Part shown: one piece after another, positions 12,967 to 21,228 of the stretch | How positions within the stretch are numbered: position 1 is the stretch's first letter | How the letters are laid out: every line of letters starts with the position of its first letter | Origin: VGEM01 sp033764265 | Lineage (GTDB): Bacteria; Pseudomonadota; Alphaproteobacteria; Rhodospirillales; Rhodospirillaceae | Length of the DNA: 22,921 nucleotides | Assembly: GCA_033764265.1 (NCBI GenBank) | Contig: JANRJB010000457.1 | Location: forward strand, 1-22,921 | Direction of reading: 5' to 3' | Notes under the pieces: model-generated | What the model was told of the DNA's origin: nothing | What the model saw: the letters and a program-made list of their open reading frames with translations, nothing else | Databases searched by the model: none | Program-made: the position numbers and the translations under genes

Positions 12967-13803
12967 ATGCCCGCCCTGGTACTGGACGCCCTGACCAAGC
13001 GCTATCCGACCGGCAAGACCGCCCTGACGCAGGTGGGATTTTCCGTGCCCGAAGGCCAGGTGCTGGCGCTGATCGGACCGTCCGGCGCGGGCAAGAGCAC
13101 GCTGATCCGCTGCATCAACCGTCTGGTCGAGCCCACCTCGGGCGCGGTGCGCTTCGGCGATGTCGATCTCGCCCGGCTCGGCGTGGCCGACCTGCGCCGC
13201 ATGCGCCGGCGCATCGGCATGATCTTCCAGGAGTTCGCCCTGGTCGACCGGCTGACGGTGATGGAAAACGTGTTGTCGGGTCGTCTCGGCTATGTCTCGT
13301 TCTGGCAGAGCTGGCGGCGGCGCTTTCCCCAGTCCGACATCGACGCGGCGTTCGCGCTGCTGGCGCGCGTCGGCCTCGGCGATTACGTTGATACCCGCGC
13401 CGATGCGCTCTCGGGCGGGCAGCGCCAGCGGGTCGGCATCGCCCGCGCGCTGATCCAGAACCCGGAGCTGTTGCTGGTCGACGAGCCCACCGCCAGCCTG
13501 GACCCCAAGACCTCGCGCCAGATCATGCGCCTGATCGTCGAGCTGTGCACCGAACGCAGGCTGACGGCGATCATCAACATCCACGACGTGCCGCTGGCCC
13601 GGCAGTTCGCCCAGCGCATCGTCGGCCTGCGCGAGGGGCAGGTGGTGTTCGATGGCGCGCCCGAGGCGCTGACGCCCGAGGTGCTCACGCGCATCTACGG
13701 CGAGGAGGATTGGGAAGAGGCCGGCCAGCGCGCGCTGATGAAGTTCGTCCACCATGTCGAAGCCAAAGCGCTCGACCAGGACCGCGTCGCGGGGGCGCGA
13801 TGA
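12967..13803 (+). CDS. phnC: phosphonate-type ABC transporter ATPase (PhnC)
   Basis: Cytoplasmic ATPase that drives import through the PhnE permeases; 278 residues. All ABC motifs are intact: Walker A GPSGAGKST (37-45), Q-loop Q88 in MIFQEF, signature LSGGQRQR (148-155), Walker B LLLVDEP (168-174), and the switch H206 in INIHD. LTVMENVLSGRLG after the Q-loop is typical of PhnC. It lies 87 bp after the second binding protein. No clear ribosome site precedes ATG 12967, but the N-terminus MPALVLDALTKRYP fits the family. A large palindromic element separates it from phnE. Confidence 0.95.
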   Translation: MPALVLDALTKRYPTGKTALTQVGFSVPEGQVLALIGPSGAGKSTLIRCINRLVEPTSGAVRFGDVDLARLGVADLRRMRRRIGMIFQEFALVDRLTVMENVLSGRLGYVSFWQSWRRRFPQSDIDAAFALLARVGLGDYVDTRADALSGGQRQRVGIARALIQNPELLLVDEPTASLDPKTSRQIMRLIVELCTERRLTAIINIHDVPLARQFAQRIVGLREGQVVFDGAPEALTPEVLTRIYGEEDWEEAGQRALMKFVHHVEAKALDQDRVAGAR

Positions 13804-13836
13804 AAGTGAAGTCGAACGCGATCGCGTGTCGAAGCG

Positions 13837-13975
13837 CCCCCCTCACCCCGCCCTCTCCCCCCATCGCGATGGGGGGAGAGGGACAACTAGGGTTGGCGCG
13901 CCTTGCATGCGCGCGCGTACGCTTCATAACCCTCTCCCCCCGCGACCGCGGGGGGAGAGGGAAGGGTGAGGGGGG
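13837..13975. repeat. nested palindromic element between phnC and phnE
   Basis: Two strong hairpins lie inside an outer inverted repeat. Hairpin 1 (13851-13882) is a perfect 32-base palindrome with CCCTCTCCCCCCATCG arms. Hairpin 2 (13930-13961) has 15-bp arms starting CCCTCTCCCCCCGCG and loop AC. The outer arms are CCCCCCTCACCC (13837-13848) and GGGTGAGGGGGG (13964-13975). CCCTCTCCCC/GGGGAGAGGG palindromes of this style are widespread dispersed repeats in proteobacteria. In the phn mRNA it would fold into a very stable structure just upstream of phnE. Confidence 0.9.
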
Positions 13976-13992
13976 CCTCTGGCTCCGCGCGC

Positions 13993-14814
13993 ATGACCGC
14001 TGAACGCGCGGCCGCACCACACGCCGTCGCGCGCCCGTGGCGCCGGCCGCCCTTGATCCGCAACGCGCGGCTGCGCTGGGCCTTGTGGATCGGCGCGGGC
14101 GTGTATCTGGCGGCCGCGCTCGGCACGCTCGACATCAACCCGCAGCGCATCGTGCAGGGCTGGGAGCGCGGCGGGCGCTTCGTCGGCGGATTCTTCCCGC
14201 CGGACTTCGCAAGCCGCGGCGAGGCCATCGTCGAGGGCGTGCTGGAAAGCCTGTGGATGGCGGTCGTCGCCACCGTGGTCGGCATCGTGCTGTCGGTCCC
14301 GATCGGCGTCGGTGGCGCGCGCAACCTGTCGATTGCCCCGGTCTATCTCGTCTGCCGGTCGATCATGGCGGTGTCGCGCACGCTGCCGGAGATCCTGGTG
14401 GCGATCCTGTTCGTCAAGCTGTTCGGCTTCGGCACCTTCGCCGGCTTCGTCACGCTCACCTTCGCGACCGTCGGCTACTTCGGCAAGCTGCTGGCCGAGG
14501 ATATCGAGGCCGCCAATCCCGCGCCGCTGGAAGCCATGCGCGCGGTCGGGGCCTCGTGGCTGCAGCGGCTCGACTACGCTGTGCGGCCGCTGGTGATGCC
14601 GCGCGCCATCGGCATCGCGCTCTACCGTCTCGACATGAACTTCCGCGAATCCGCCGTCATCGGCATCGTCGGCGCGGGCGGCATCGGCGCCACCCTCAAC
14701 ACCGCCTTCGACCGCTACGAGTACCCCTCGGCGGCGGCGATCATCATCGTCATCATCGCCATCGTGCTGGCGTCGGAATACACCTCGGCCTACTGCCGCA
14801 AGTGGGTGCGCTGA
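13993..14814 (+). CDS. phnE: phosphonate-type ABC transporter permease (PhnE), first copy
   Basis: Inner-membrane permease of 273 residues. Hydrophobic segments are visible near residues 34-50, 80-110, 120-160 and 230-270. The EAA loop that contacts PhnC reads EAMRAVGASWLQRL, followed by RPLVMPRAIGIALYRLDMNFRESAVIGIVGAGGIG, the strongly conserved PhnE end. The basic N-terminus (RPWRRPPLIRNARLRW) is consistent with an inside orientation. I chose ATG 13993; an in-frame GTG at 13966 would add nine residues but lies inside the palindromic element. The stop overlaps the next start (TGATG), so the two permeases are translationally coupled and likely form a heterodimeric pore. Confidence 0.94.
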   Translation: MTAERAAAPHAVARPWRRPPLIRNARLRWALWIGAGVYLAAALGTLDINPQRIVQGWERGGRFVGGFFPPDFASRGEAIVEGVLESLWMAVVATVVGIVLSVPIGVGGARNLSIAPVYLVCRSIMAVSRTLPEILVAILFVKLFGFGTFAGFVTLTFATVGYFGKLLAEDIEAANPAPLEAMRAVGASWLQRLDYAVRPLVMPRAIGIALYRLDMNFRESAVIGIVGAGGIGATLNTAFDRYEYPSAAAIIIVIIAIVLASEYTSAYCRKWVR

Positions 14815-15629
14815 TGGCGGTGATCGAAGCCGGCGGCGCGAAAACCTGGCGCAAGCTGCAGCCGCGCGACAGCCTGTGGCGCTTCGCCGCCTGGCTGGCG
14901 GCGCTGGCCGTCACCGTGGCGTGCTGGCAGAAAATCGCCGTGGGCACCGAATGGTCGTTCGTGCTGGATGCGCCCGCCCAGGCCGGCGACATCTGGGACC
15001 GCATGGTGCCGCCCGAGTGGGGCTACGCGTCGGTGCTGGGCCGGCCGGTGTGGGACACGCTCAACATGGCCACGCTCGGCACCATGCTGGGCGTGGTCAT
15101 CGCCGTGCCGCTCGCGTTCCTGGCGGCCAGCAACACAACGCCCAGCGCCGCGTTCGCCCGGCCGTTCGCGCTGTTCTGCATCGTCGCCTCGCGCTCGATC
15201 AATTCCGTCATCTGGGCGCTGGTGCTGGTGATGATCCTGGGCCCCGGCGTGCTGGCCGGCACCATCGCCATCGGGCTGCGCTCGGTCGGCTTCATCGGCA
15301 AGCTGCTGTACGAAAGCATCGAGGAGATCGACCGCCGCCCGGTCGAGGCCGTGGTCGCCAGCGGCGCCAGCCACGCCCAGGTCGTCAGTTACGCCGTGGT
15401 GCCGCAGGTGATGCCGATCTTCGCCGGCATCGCCGTGTTCCGCTGGGACATCAACATCCGCGAATCCACCATCCTCGGCCTGGTCGGCGCCGGCGGGCTG
15501 GGGCTGCAGCTCAACTCCGCCATCGGCAACCTGGACTGGAGCCGGGTGTCGGTCATCCTGCTCGCGATCTTCGCCACCGTGATCGCCAGCGAATGGGTCT
15601 CCGCGCGCGTGCGCAAGGCAATGACATGA
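14814..15629 (+). CDS. phnE: phosphonate-type ABC transporter permease (PhnE), second copy
   Basis: Second inner-membrane permease, 271 residues, related to but distinct from the first. The EAA loop reads EAVVASGASHAQVVSYAVVPQVMP, then FRWDINIRESTILGLVGAGGLGLQL, the PhnE family hallmark. Hydrophobic stretches occur near 25-42, 80-105, 125-165 and 225-262. Two fused or adjacent PhnE genes are usual in phosphonate/phosphite systems. The start ATG shares a base with the previous stop. Its own stop overlaps the ATG of the next gene (ATGA, 15626-15629), which ties the FGE-like lipoprotein to the transporter operon. Confidence 0.94.
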   Translation: MAVIEAGGAKTWRKLQPRDSLWRFAAWLAALAVTVACWQKIAVGTEWSFVLDAPAQAGDIWDRMVPPEWGYASVLGRPVWDTLNMATLGTMLGVVIAVPLAFLAASNTTPSAAFARPFALFCIVASRSINSVIWALVLVMILGPGVLAGTIAIGLRSVGFIGKLLYESIEEIDRRPVEAVVASGASHAQVVSYAVVPQVMPIFAGIAVFRWDINIRESTILGLVGAGGLGLQLNSAIGNLDWSRVSVILLAIFATVIASEWVSARVRKAMT

Positions 15630-16627
15630 ATCGGCCGATCGTCACGCTCCGTCAATGGGGTCAGAGTAAATTGAAAAAGCAATTTACTCTGACCCCATTG
15701 AGTTTGATGTTGGCGGTCGGCCTTTCGGCGTGCGCCGCCACCGGTGTCTCGGCGCCCGGCGCGCGCTTCGCCGACTGCGCCGAGTGTCCGGAGCTGGTGG
15801 TGATCCCGGCGGGGTCGTTCGATATGGGCGCGCCGCCAGAGGAAAGCGCCGGCCAGAACGTGCCCGACATCTTCGTGCGCATGGCGCTGCCGGTGCATCG
15901 GGTGACGATCCCGCGGCCGCTGGCGGTGGGGCGCACCGAGGTGACGCGCGGCCAGTTCGCCGCCTTCGTCGCCGCCACCGGTCACGCCTCGGACCCCGGG
16001 CCCGACGGCGGCTGCAACGTCTGGCAGCCCGACCGCCGCCTCTGGCGCGTGGATGCCGACACCACCTGGCGCAGCGTCGGCTTCGGCCAGGACGACACGC
16101 ACCCGGTGGTGTGCGTCAACTGGGCCGATGCGAACGCTTATGCCGCCTGGCTGTCGCAGCGCACCGGCCACGCCTATCGCCTGTTGACCGAGGCCGAGTG
16201 GGAATACGCCACCCGCGCCGGCACCACCACCGCGCGCCCCTGGGGCGATGCCGCCAACGATGCCTGCCCCTACGCCAACGGCGCCGATCTGACCGCGCGG
16301 GCCGACTTCGCCGATTACGAAGTGGCCGACTGCGCCGACGGCTTCACCCACACCGCGCCGGCGGGCGCGCTCAGGCCCAACGCCTTCGGCCTGCACGACA
16401 CGCTCGGCAACGTTTGGGAATGGGTGCAGGACTGCGTGTCCACCAGCTACGCCGGCGCGCCGACCGACGGCTCGGCCTACACGGTCGGCCGCAACTGCCC
16501 GCGCATCGTGCGCGGCGGTTCGTGGCTGAACTACACGTGGCGGCTGCGCTCGGGCTTCCGCATCATGTTCCCGCCCGAGCGGCGCTACACCAACATGGGA
16601 TTCCGCGTGGCGCGCGAGGTGGAGTGA
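15626..16627 (+). CDS. SUMF1/FGE-domain lipoprotein, predicted non-catalytic as FGE
   Basis: A 333-residue predicted lipoprotein with a formylglycine-generating-enzyme-type fold. A signal peptide leads to the lipobox LSAC (C36). The FGE-sulfatase domain covers about residues 50-331: VVIPAGSFDMGAPPEES, VGRTEVTRGQFAAFV, HPVVCVNWADANAYAAWLS, YRLLTEAEWEYATRAGT, FGLHDTLGNVWEWVQD, then RGGSWLNYTWRLRSGFR (296-312). True FGE has cysteines in that last segment (GGSxxC and five residues later); here they are Asn302 and Leu307, so sulfatase-type oxidation is unlikely. ATG 15626 overlaps the phnE stop. Residues 10-25 are encoded by a RAYT-type palindrome. Its role with the transporter is unknown. Confidence 0.88.
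   Translation: MNRPIVTLRQWGQSKLKKQFTLTPLSLMLAVGLSACAATGVSAPGARFADCAECPELVVIPAGSFDMGAPPEESAGQNVPDIFVRMALPVHRVTIPRPLAVGRTEVTRGQFAAFVAATGHASDPGPDGGCNVWQPDRRLWRVDADTTWRSVGFGQDDTHPVVCVNWADANAYAAWLSQRTGHAYRLLTEAEWEYATRAGTTTARPWGDAANDACPYANGADLTARADFADYEVADCADGFTHTAPAGALRPNAFGLHDTLGNVWEWVQDCVSTSYAGAPTDGSAYTVGRNCPRIVRGGSWLNYTWRLRSGFRIMFPPERRYTNMGFRVAREVE
15652..15701. repeat. RAYT-associated palindromic repeat, copy 3, inside a coding region
   Basis: A perfect inverted repeat with 22-bp arms (15652-15673 and 15680-15701) and loop AAAAAG. The arms are the same as copies 1 and 2. It lies wholly inside the signal-peptide region of the FGE-like lipoprotein gene and is read in an open frame giving QWGQSKLKKQFTLTPL. 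No transposase gene is adjacent; the only one visible is 6.4 kb away. Confidence 0.95.
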
Positions 16628-16669
16628 GGGAATTGCGCCTTGACTTGCCCGCGCCGCCGGCCATCGCCG

Positions 16670-18511
16670 TCAGCTCAGGCGCACCTGGGCGTACGACCCC
16701 GGCGCGTCCTCGAGGACTTTCAGCTTGCCCGTGCCCGGCACGCGCGCCGGAATCTTGTCGCCCGACTGCGGACGCAGCCAGGCTTCCCAGTCGGTCCACC
16801 ACGACCCCGGGTGCTCGTCGGCGCCCTTCAACCAGGCCTCGGCATCCTTCGGCAGCTTGGCGTTGGTCCAGTAGCAGTACTTGTTGGCCGCCGGCGGATT
16901 GACGACGCCGGCGATGTGGCCCGAGGCCGACAGCACGAAGCGCACCTTGCCCTTGAACAGCTTGGTGGCCTCGTAGGTCGAGGCCCACGGCGCGATGTGG
17001 TCCTCTTTGCAGCTGATCATGTAGGTCGGCAGGTCGATGGTGCGCAGGTCGATCGGCACGCCGGCCAGCGTAATGCCGCCCGGCTTCACCAGATTGTTCT
17101 CCAGGTACATGTTGCGCAGGTAGAAGCTGTGCATCGCCTTCGGCATGCGCGTGGAATCGGAATTCCAGTAGAGCAGGTCGAACGGGAAGGGGTCCTTGCC
17201 CAAAAGATAGTTGTTCACCACGAACGACCAGATCAGGTCGTTGGAGCGCAGCATGTTGAAGCTGGTGGCCATGTCGGCGCCTTCCAGGTAGCCGCCGGCG
17301 TCGTCCATGCGCTTTTCCAGGTTCTCGACCTGCTTGTCGTCGATGAACACGCGGATGTCGCCCACTTCCTTGAAATCGGTCAGCGCCGTCAGGTAGGTGG
17401 CGCTCGCGATGCTGTCGACCTTCTTGGCCTTCAGATAGGCCAGCGTGGCGGCCAACAGCGTGCCGCCGATGCAGTAGCCGACGATGTTGATCTTCTCCAC
17501 GGCGCACGCGGCTTTGACCGCCTCGATCGCCGCCACCGCGCCCTCGAGCATGTAGTCCTCGAAGGTTTTCTGGGCGAGCGTCTCGTCGGGGTTGACCCAG
17601 CTGATGATGAAGGTGGTGTAGCCCTGGTCGGTCAGCCACTTCACCAGCGAGTTCTTCGGGCGCAGGTCGAGGATGTAGTACTTGTTGATCCACGGCGGCA
17701 TGATCAGCACCGGCGTGGCGTGGACCTGCTCGGTGGTCGGCGCGTACTGGATCAGCTGCAACAGCGCGTTCTGGAACACCACCTTGCCCGGCGTCACCGC
17801 CACGTTTTCGCCGACTTTGAAGGCGGTCTCGTCGGTCATCGAGATGCGCAGCCGGCCCTTGCCCTTGTCGAGGTCGTCGAGCAGGTTCTGCAGGCCCTTG
17901 ACCAGGTTCTCGCCCTTGCTTTCGTAAGTCGCGCGAAGAACCTCGGGGTTGGTCAGCGCGAAGTTGGTGGGCGCGATGGCGTCGGCGAACTGCTTGGTGA
18001 AGAACTCCACCTTGCGCTTGGTCTGGGGGTCGAGGCCCTCGACGTTGCCGACCGTGCTCTGCATCCACTTCGACGTCAGCAGGTAGGACTGCTTGATGAA
18101 GTCGAACACCTGGTTGGTCGACCACTCGTCGTCCTTGAAGCGGCGGTCGCCGGCCTCGGGCGCGATCACCGGCTCGGCCGGCTGGCCCAGCATGCGCAGC
18201 GTGGTGTTGCGCCACAGGTCCATGTAGCCGCGCCACAGCGACATCTGCGCTTCCATCAGCGCCGCCGGGTTGGTCATCATCTTCTGGGTCAGTTCGAAGA
18301 ACGCCTGGCCGATGTTGAGCGGATCGCCCATCCCCACGCCCATGCCGGCCGCCGGCGAACCGCCGGCGTTGCGGGTCAGGAAGTCCGATAGCAGGCGCTG
18401 CGACTGCTCGGCGATCCCCGCCATGATTTTGGCCATTTCATCGCCTGAGATGGTGGCGCCATCGGTGCTCTTGCCGGCGGCAGCGGATTCGGGGCGGTTG
18501 GCTTCGGCCAT
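16670..18511 (-). CDS. phaC: class I poly(3-hydroxyalkanoate) synthase (PhaC)
   Basis: Polymerises 3-hydroxybutyryl-CoA into PHB at the granule surface. 613 residues, slightly longer than typical class I enzymes (about 590-600). The lipase-like box is GYCIGG with catalytic Cys347; the Asp lies in CKEDHIAPW and the His in SASGHIAGV. Other conserved parts are DDEWSTNQVFDFIKQSYLL, MPPWINKYYILDL and VNNYLLGKDPFPFDLLYWN. The frame extends to 18712, but ATG 18511 begins the recognisable MAEANRPES N-terminus; a GTG four codons upstream is an alternative. It converges on the FGE-like gene with 42 bp between stops. No phaA, phaB or phasin gene is next to it here. Confidence 0.97.
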   Translation of the reverse strand: MAEANRPESAAAGKSTDGATISGDEMAKIMAGIAEQSQRLLSDFLTRNAGGSPAAGMGVGMGDPLNIGQAFFELTQKMMTNPAALMEAQMSLWRGYMDLWRNTTLRMLGQPAEPVIAPEAGDRRFKDDEWSTNQVFDFIKQSYLLTSKWMQSTVGNVEGLDPQTKRKVEFFTKQFADAIAPTNFALTNPEVLRATYESKGENLVKGLQNLLDDLDKGKGRLRISMTDETAFKVGENVAVTPGKVVFQNALLQLIQYAPTTEQVHATPVLIMPPWINKYYILDLRPKNSLVKWLTDQGYTTFIISWVNPDETLAQKTFEDYMLEGAVAAIEAVKAACAVEKINIVGYCIGGTLLAATLAYLKAKKVDSIASATYLTALTDFKEVGDIRVFIDDKQVENLEKRMDDAGGYLEGADMATSFNMLRSNDLIWSFVVNNYLLGKDPFPFDLLYWNSDSTRMPKAMHSFYLRNMYLENNLVKPGGITLAGVPIDLRTIDLPTYMISCKEDHIAPWASTYEATKLFKGKVRFVLSASGHIAGVVNPPAANKYCYWTNAKLPKDAEAWLKGADEHPGSWWTDWEAWLRPQSGDKIPARVPGTGKLKVLEDAPGSYAQVRLS

Positions 18512-18554
18512 GGCGATGGACACTCGTTTAATGAATGGTTTCGGGCACTTGGCT

Positions 18555-18574
18555 CCGCCGGCCAAGACCGGCGG
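18555..18574. repeat. GC hairpin in the phaC leader
   Basis: CCGCCGG (18555-18561) and CCGGCGG (18568-18574) form a 7-bp stem with loop CCAAGA, next to TTTTTCGATTTTTTT (18581-18595). On plus it looks like a terminator with the T-run displaced, but no plus-strand gene ends here. On minus it lies about 45 bases before the phaC start and could shape its mRNA leader. Confidence 0.4.
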
Positions 18575-18717
18575 CGGCGCTTTTTCGATTTTTTTGCGGT
18601 CGCGAACGCGGTATGCATTAGTCGGTGGAGGGCCGTTAGTCCAGCCTCGGCGCAAACCCCTTGCAGGGTGCGGCAACTGTCCCGCGGCGATGTCTAACTC
18701 ACTGGAATTCAAAGCTG

Positions 18718-19857
18718 ATGTCTAACCCGAACCCGTTCAGCCCCGGCGCCCGGGCGCTTGTGTTGGCCGCGCTGCTGGCGCTGCCGGGCTGTACCACCGT
18801 GTCCAACGCCTGGGACAGCACCACCGACACCATCGGCGGGCTGTTCGGCGACGATGATGACGCGGCGGCGACAGACGAGGCCACCGCGTCAGACGAAGCG
18901 GCCGCGGAAGCGCCGGCCAGCGGCGGCCTGGTCACCGGCACGGTACCCGGCGCCGGCGGCGCGTCGGGGGCGTTCCGCTCCACGGCCCGCGGCGCGCCCG
19001 ATCTGGCCTCGGTGCCGTCGCAGGCGCCGACGCCGCCGTCCTCGACCGAGGATCGCCGCCGTGCCACCGAGGGCCTGATCGCCGACCGCGAGCGGGCCAA
19101 CTACACCGACCAGGTCGGCCGCCGCGAGCCGGTGACGGTACGCCCGCTGGATGCCGGCGGCGCCGACACCGCCATCGCCACGCCGCCGGTTCCCGAGGCC
19201 GCCCGCGCCGCGCCGGTGACGCGCGTCGCCGACGTGACGGCGGATGCCGCGCCGAGCAGCGCGCCAGCCACCGCGCCAGTCAGTCCGCGCACCACCGATC
19301 TTGCCGAGCGTTTGGGCGCGGCCCCGCCGCCGCCGCCGCCGCCGGTCTCGGGGGCCACCGCGCCACCGACGCCGATCGCGGCGGTTTCCCCGGCGCCGGC
19401 CCCGATTGCGCCTGCTCCGACGGCCGCCGCCGCAACCCAGGCCTTGGTGCCCCAATACGTCGCGCCGCAGCCGGACTACGGCGCTGAAACGATGGTGATC
19501 GACAGTTCAGGCGTGCAGGGCGGGGGGTCGGGCGCCGGCCGTCAGCTGGCCCTGGCCGCGCCGCGCGCATCGTTCGATCCCGGCAATGCTTCGGTCTCCA
19601 GCCAGATCGGCGCGGTGATCTTCGCGCCCGGGTCGGCGGCCCTGAGCGCCGCCGCGCGCGCGGTGCTGGCCGATGCCGCCCGCCTGCGCGCCGATGTCGA
19701 TGGCGCCATTCGGGTGGTGGCCCGCGGCGATCAGGCCCAGGCCCGCGCCGCCGCGGTGACGCGGGAACTGCGCCGCCTCGGCGTGCCCGCCGCCCGGCTG
19801 TACGATGGCGCGGCCGACGGCTTCGGCGAGGAGACCGAGATTTACCTGGATTACTGA
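18718..19857 (+). CDS. proline/alanine-rich lipoprotein with degenerate OmpA-like C-terminus
   Basis: A 379-residue predicted outer-membrane lipoprotein. Lipobox LPGC at C25 follows a short hydrophobic signal. Residues 45-70 are strongly acidic (GDDDDAAATDEATASDEAAAE). A long low-complexity Ala/Pro/Thr region with a run of seven prolines near 205 spans about 70-260, likely reaching across the periplasm. The last 90 residues (IGAVIFAPGSAALSAAARAVL, then ARAAAVTRELRRLGVPAARLYDG) follow the OmpA/MotB peptidoglycan-binding pattern but lack a clear TD-G motif. I do not recognise a named gene. It is divergent from phaC across 206 bp. No strong ribosome site precedes ATG 18718. Confidence 0.75.
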   Translation: MSNPNPFSPGARALVLAALLALPGCTTVSNAWDSTTDTIGGLFGDDDDAAATDEATASDEAAAEAPASGGLVTGTVPGAGGASGAFRSTARGAPDLASVPSQAPTPPSSTEDRRRATEGLIADRERANYTDQVGRREPVTVRPLDAGGADTAIATPPVPEAARAAPVTRVADVTADAAPSSAPATAPVSPRTTDLAERLGAAPPPPPPPVSGATAPPTPIAAVSPAPAPIAPAPTAAAATQALVPQYVAPQPDYGAETMVIDSSGVQGGGSGAGRQLALAAPRASFDPGNASVSSQIGAVIFAPGSAALSAAARAVLADAARLRADVDGAIRVVARGDQAQARAAAVTRELRRLGVPAARLYDGAADGFGEETEIYLDY

Positions 19858-19962
19858 CGCCGATTATCCGCACCCGACTCTTGACGAAACCGCGCCGCAA
19901 GCGCACCCCAGACCCAAGGCCCGCCGACCGGCGGAACCACGCCGGACCGCGTCGCCGCTAGC

Positions 19963-20002
19963 TCGAACGCCCAACCAGGTCGAACGCTCAACCAGGTCGA
20001 AC
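19963..20002 (+). repeat. 17-bp tandem repeat before the aminotransferase start
   Basis: TCGAACGCCCAACCAGG (19963-19979) is followed by TCGAACGCTCAACCAGG (19980-19996, one mismatch) and a partial TCGAAC (19997-20002), ending two bases before the ATG. The AGG of the second unit serves as the likely ribosome site for the next gene, so copy number would shift its spacing to upstream signals but not the site itself. Confidence 0.85.
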
Positions 20003-20004
20003 AC

Positions 20005-21224
<1,220 letters not shown>

Positions 21225-21228
<4 letters not shown>

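Noticed and set aside
13837..13975. Repeated hairpins considered as a CRISPR fragment
   Set aside because: There are only two units, each internally palindromic with different tips and enclosed by an outer inverted repeat. No repeat-spacer periodicity and no cas genes.
10887..16627. Evidence for a C-P lyase or phosphite oxidation pathway in the cluster
   Set aside because: No phnG-M, ptxD or phosphonatase-like gene is present in the window; only transport genes and the FGE-like lipoprotein are seen, so substrate use must be encoded elsewhere or be different.
16640..18391. 583-codon plus-strand open frame opposite phaC
   Set aside because: Composition is typical of an antisense frame in GC-rich DNA (Val/Leu/His/Arg-rich), and phaC on the other strand has intact catalytic motifs.
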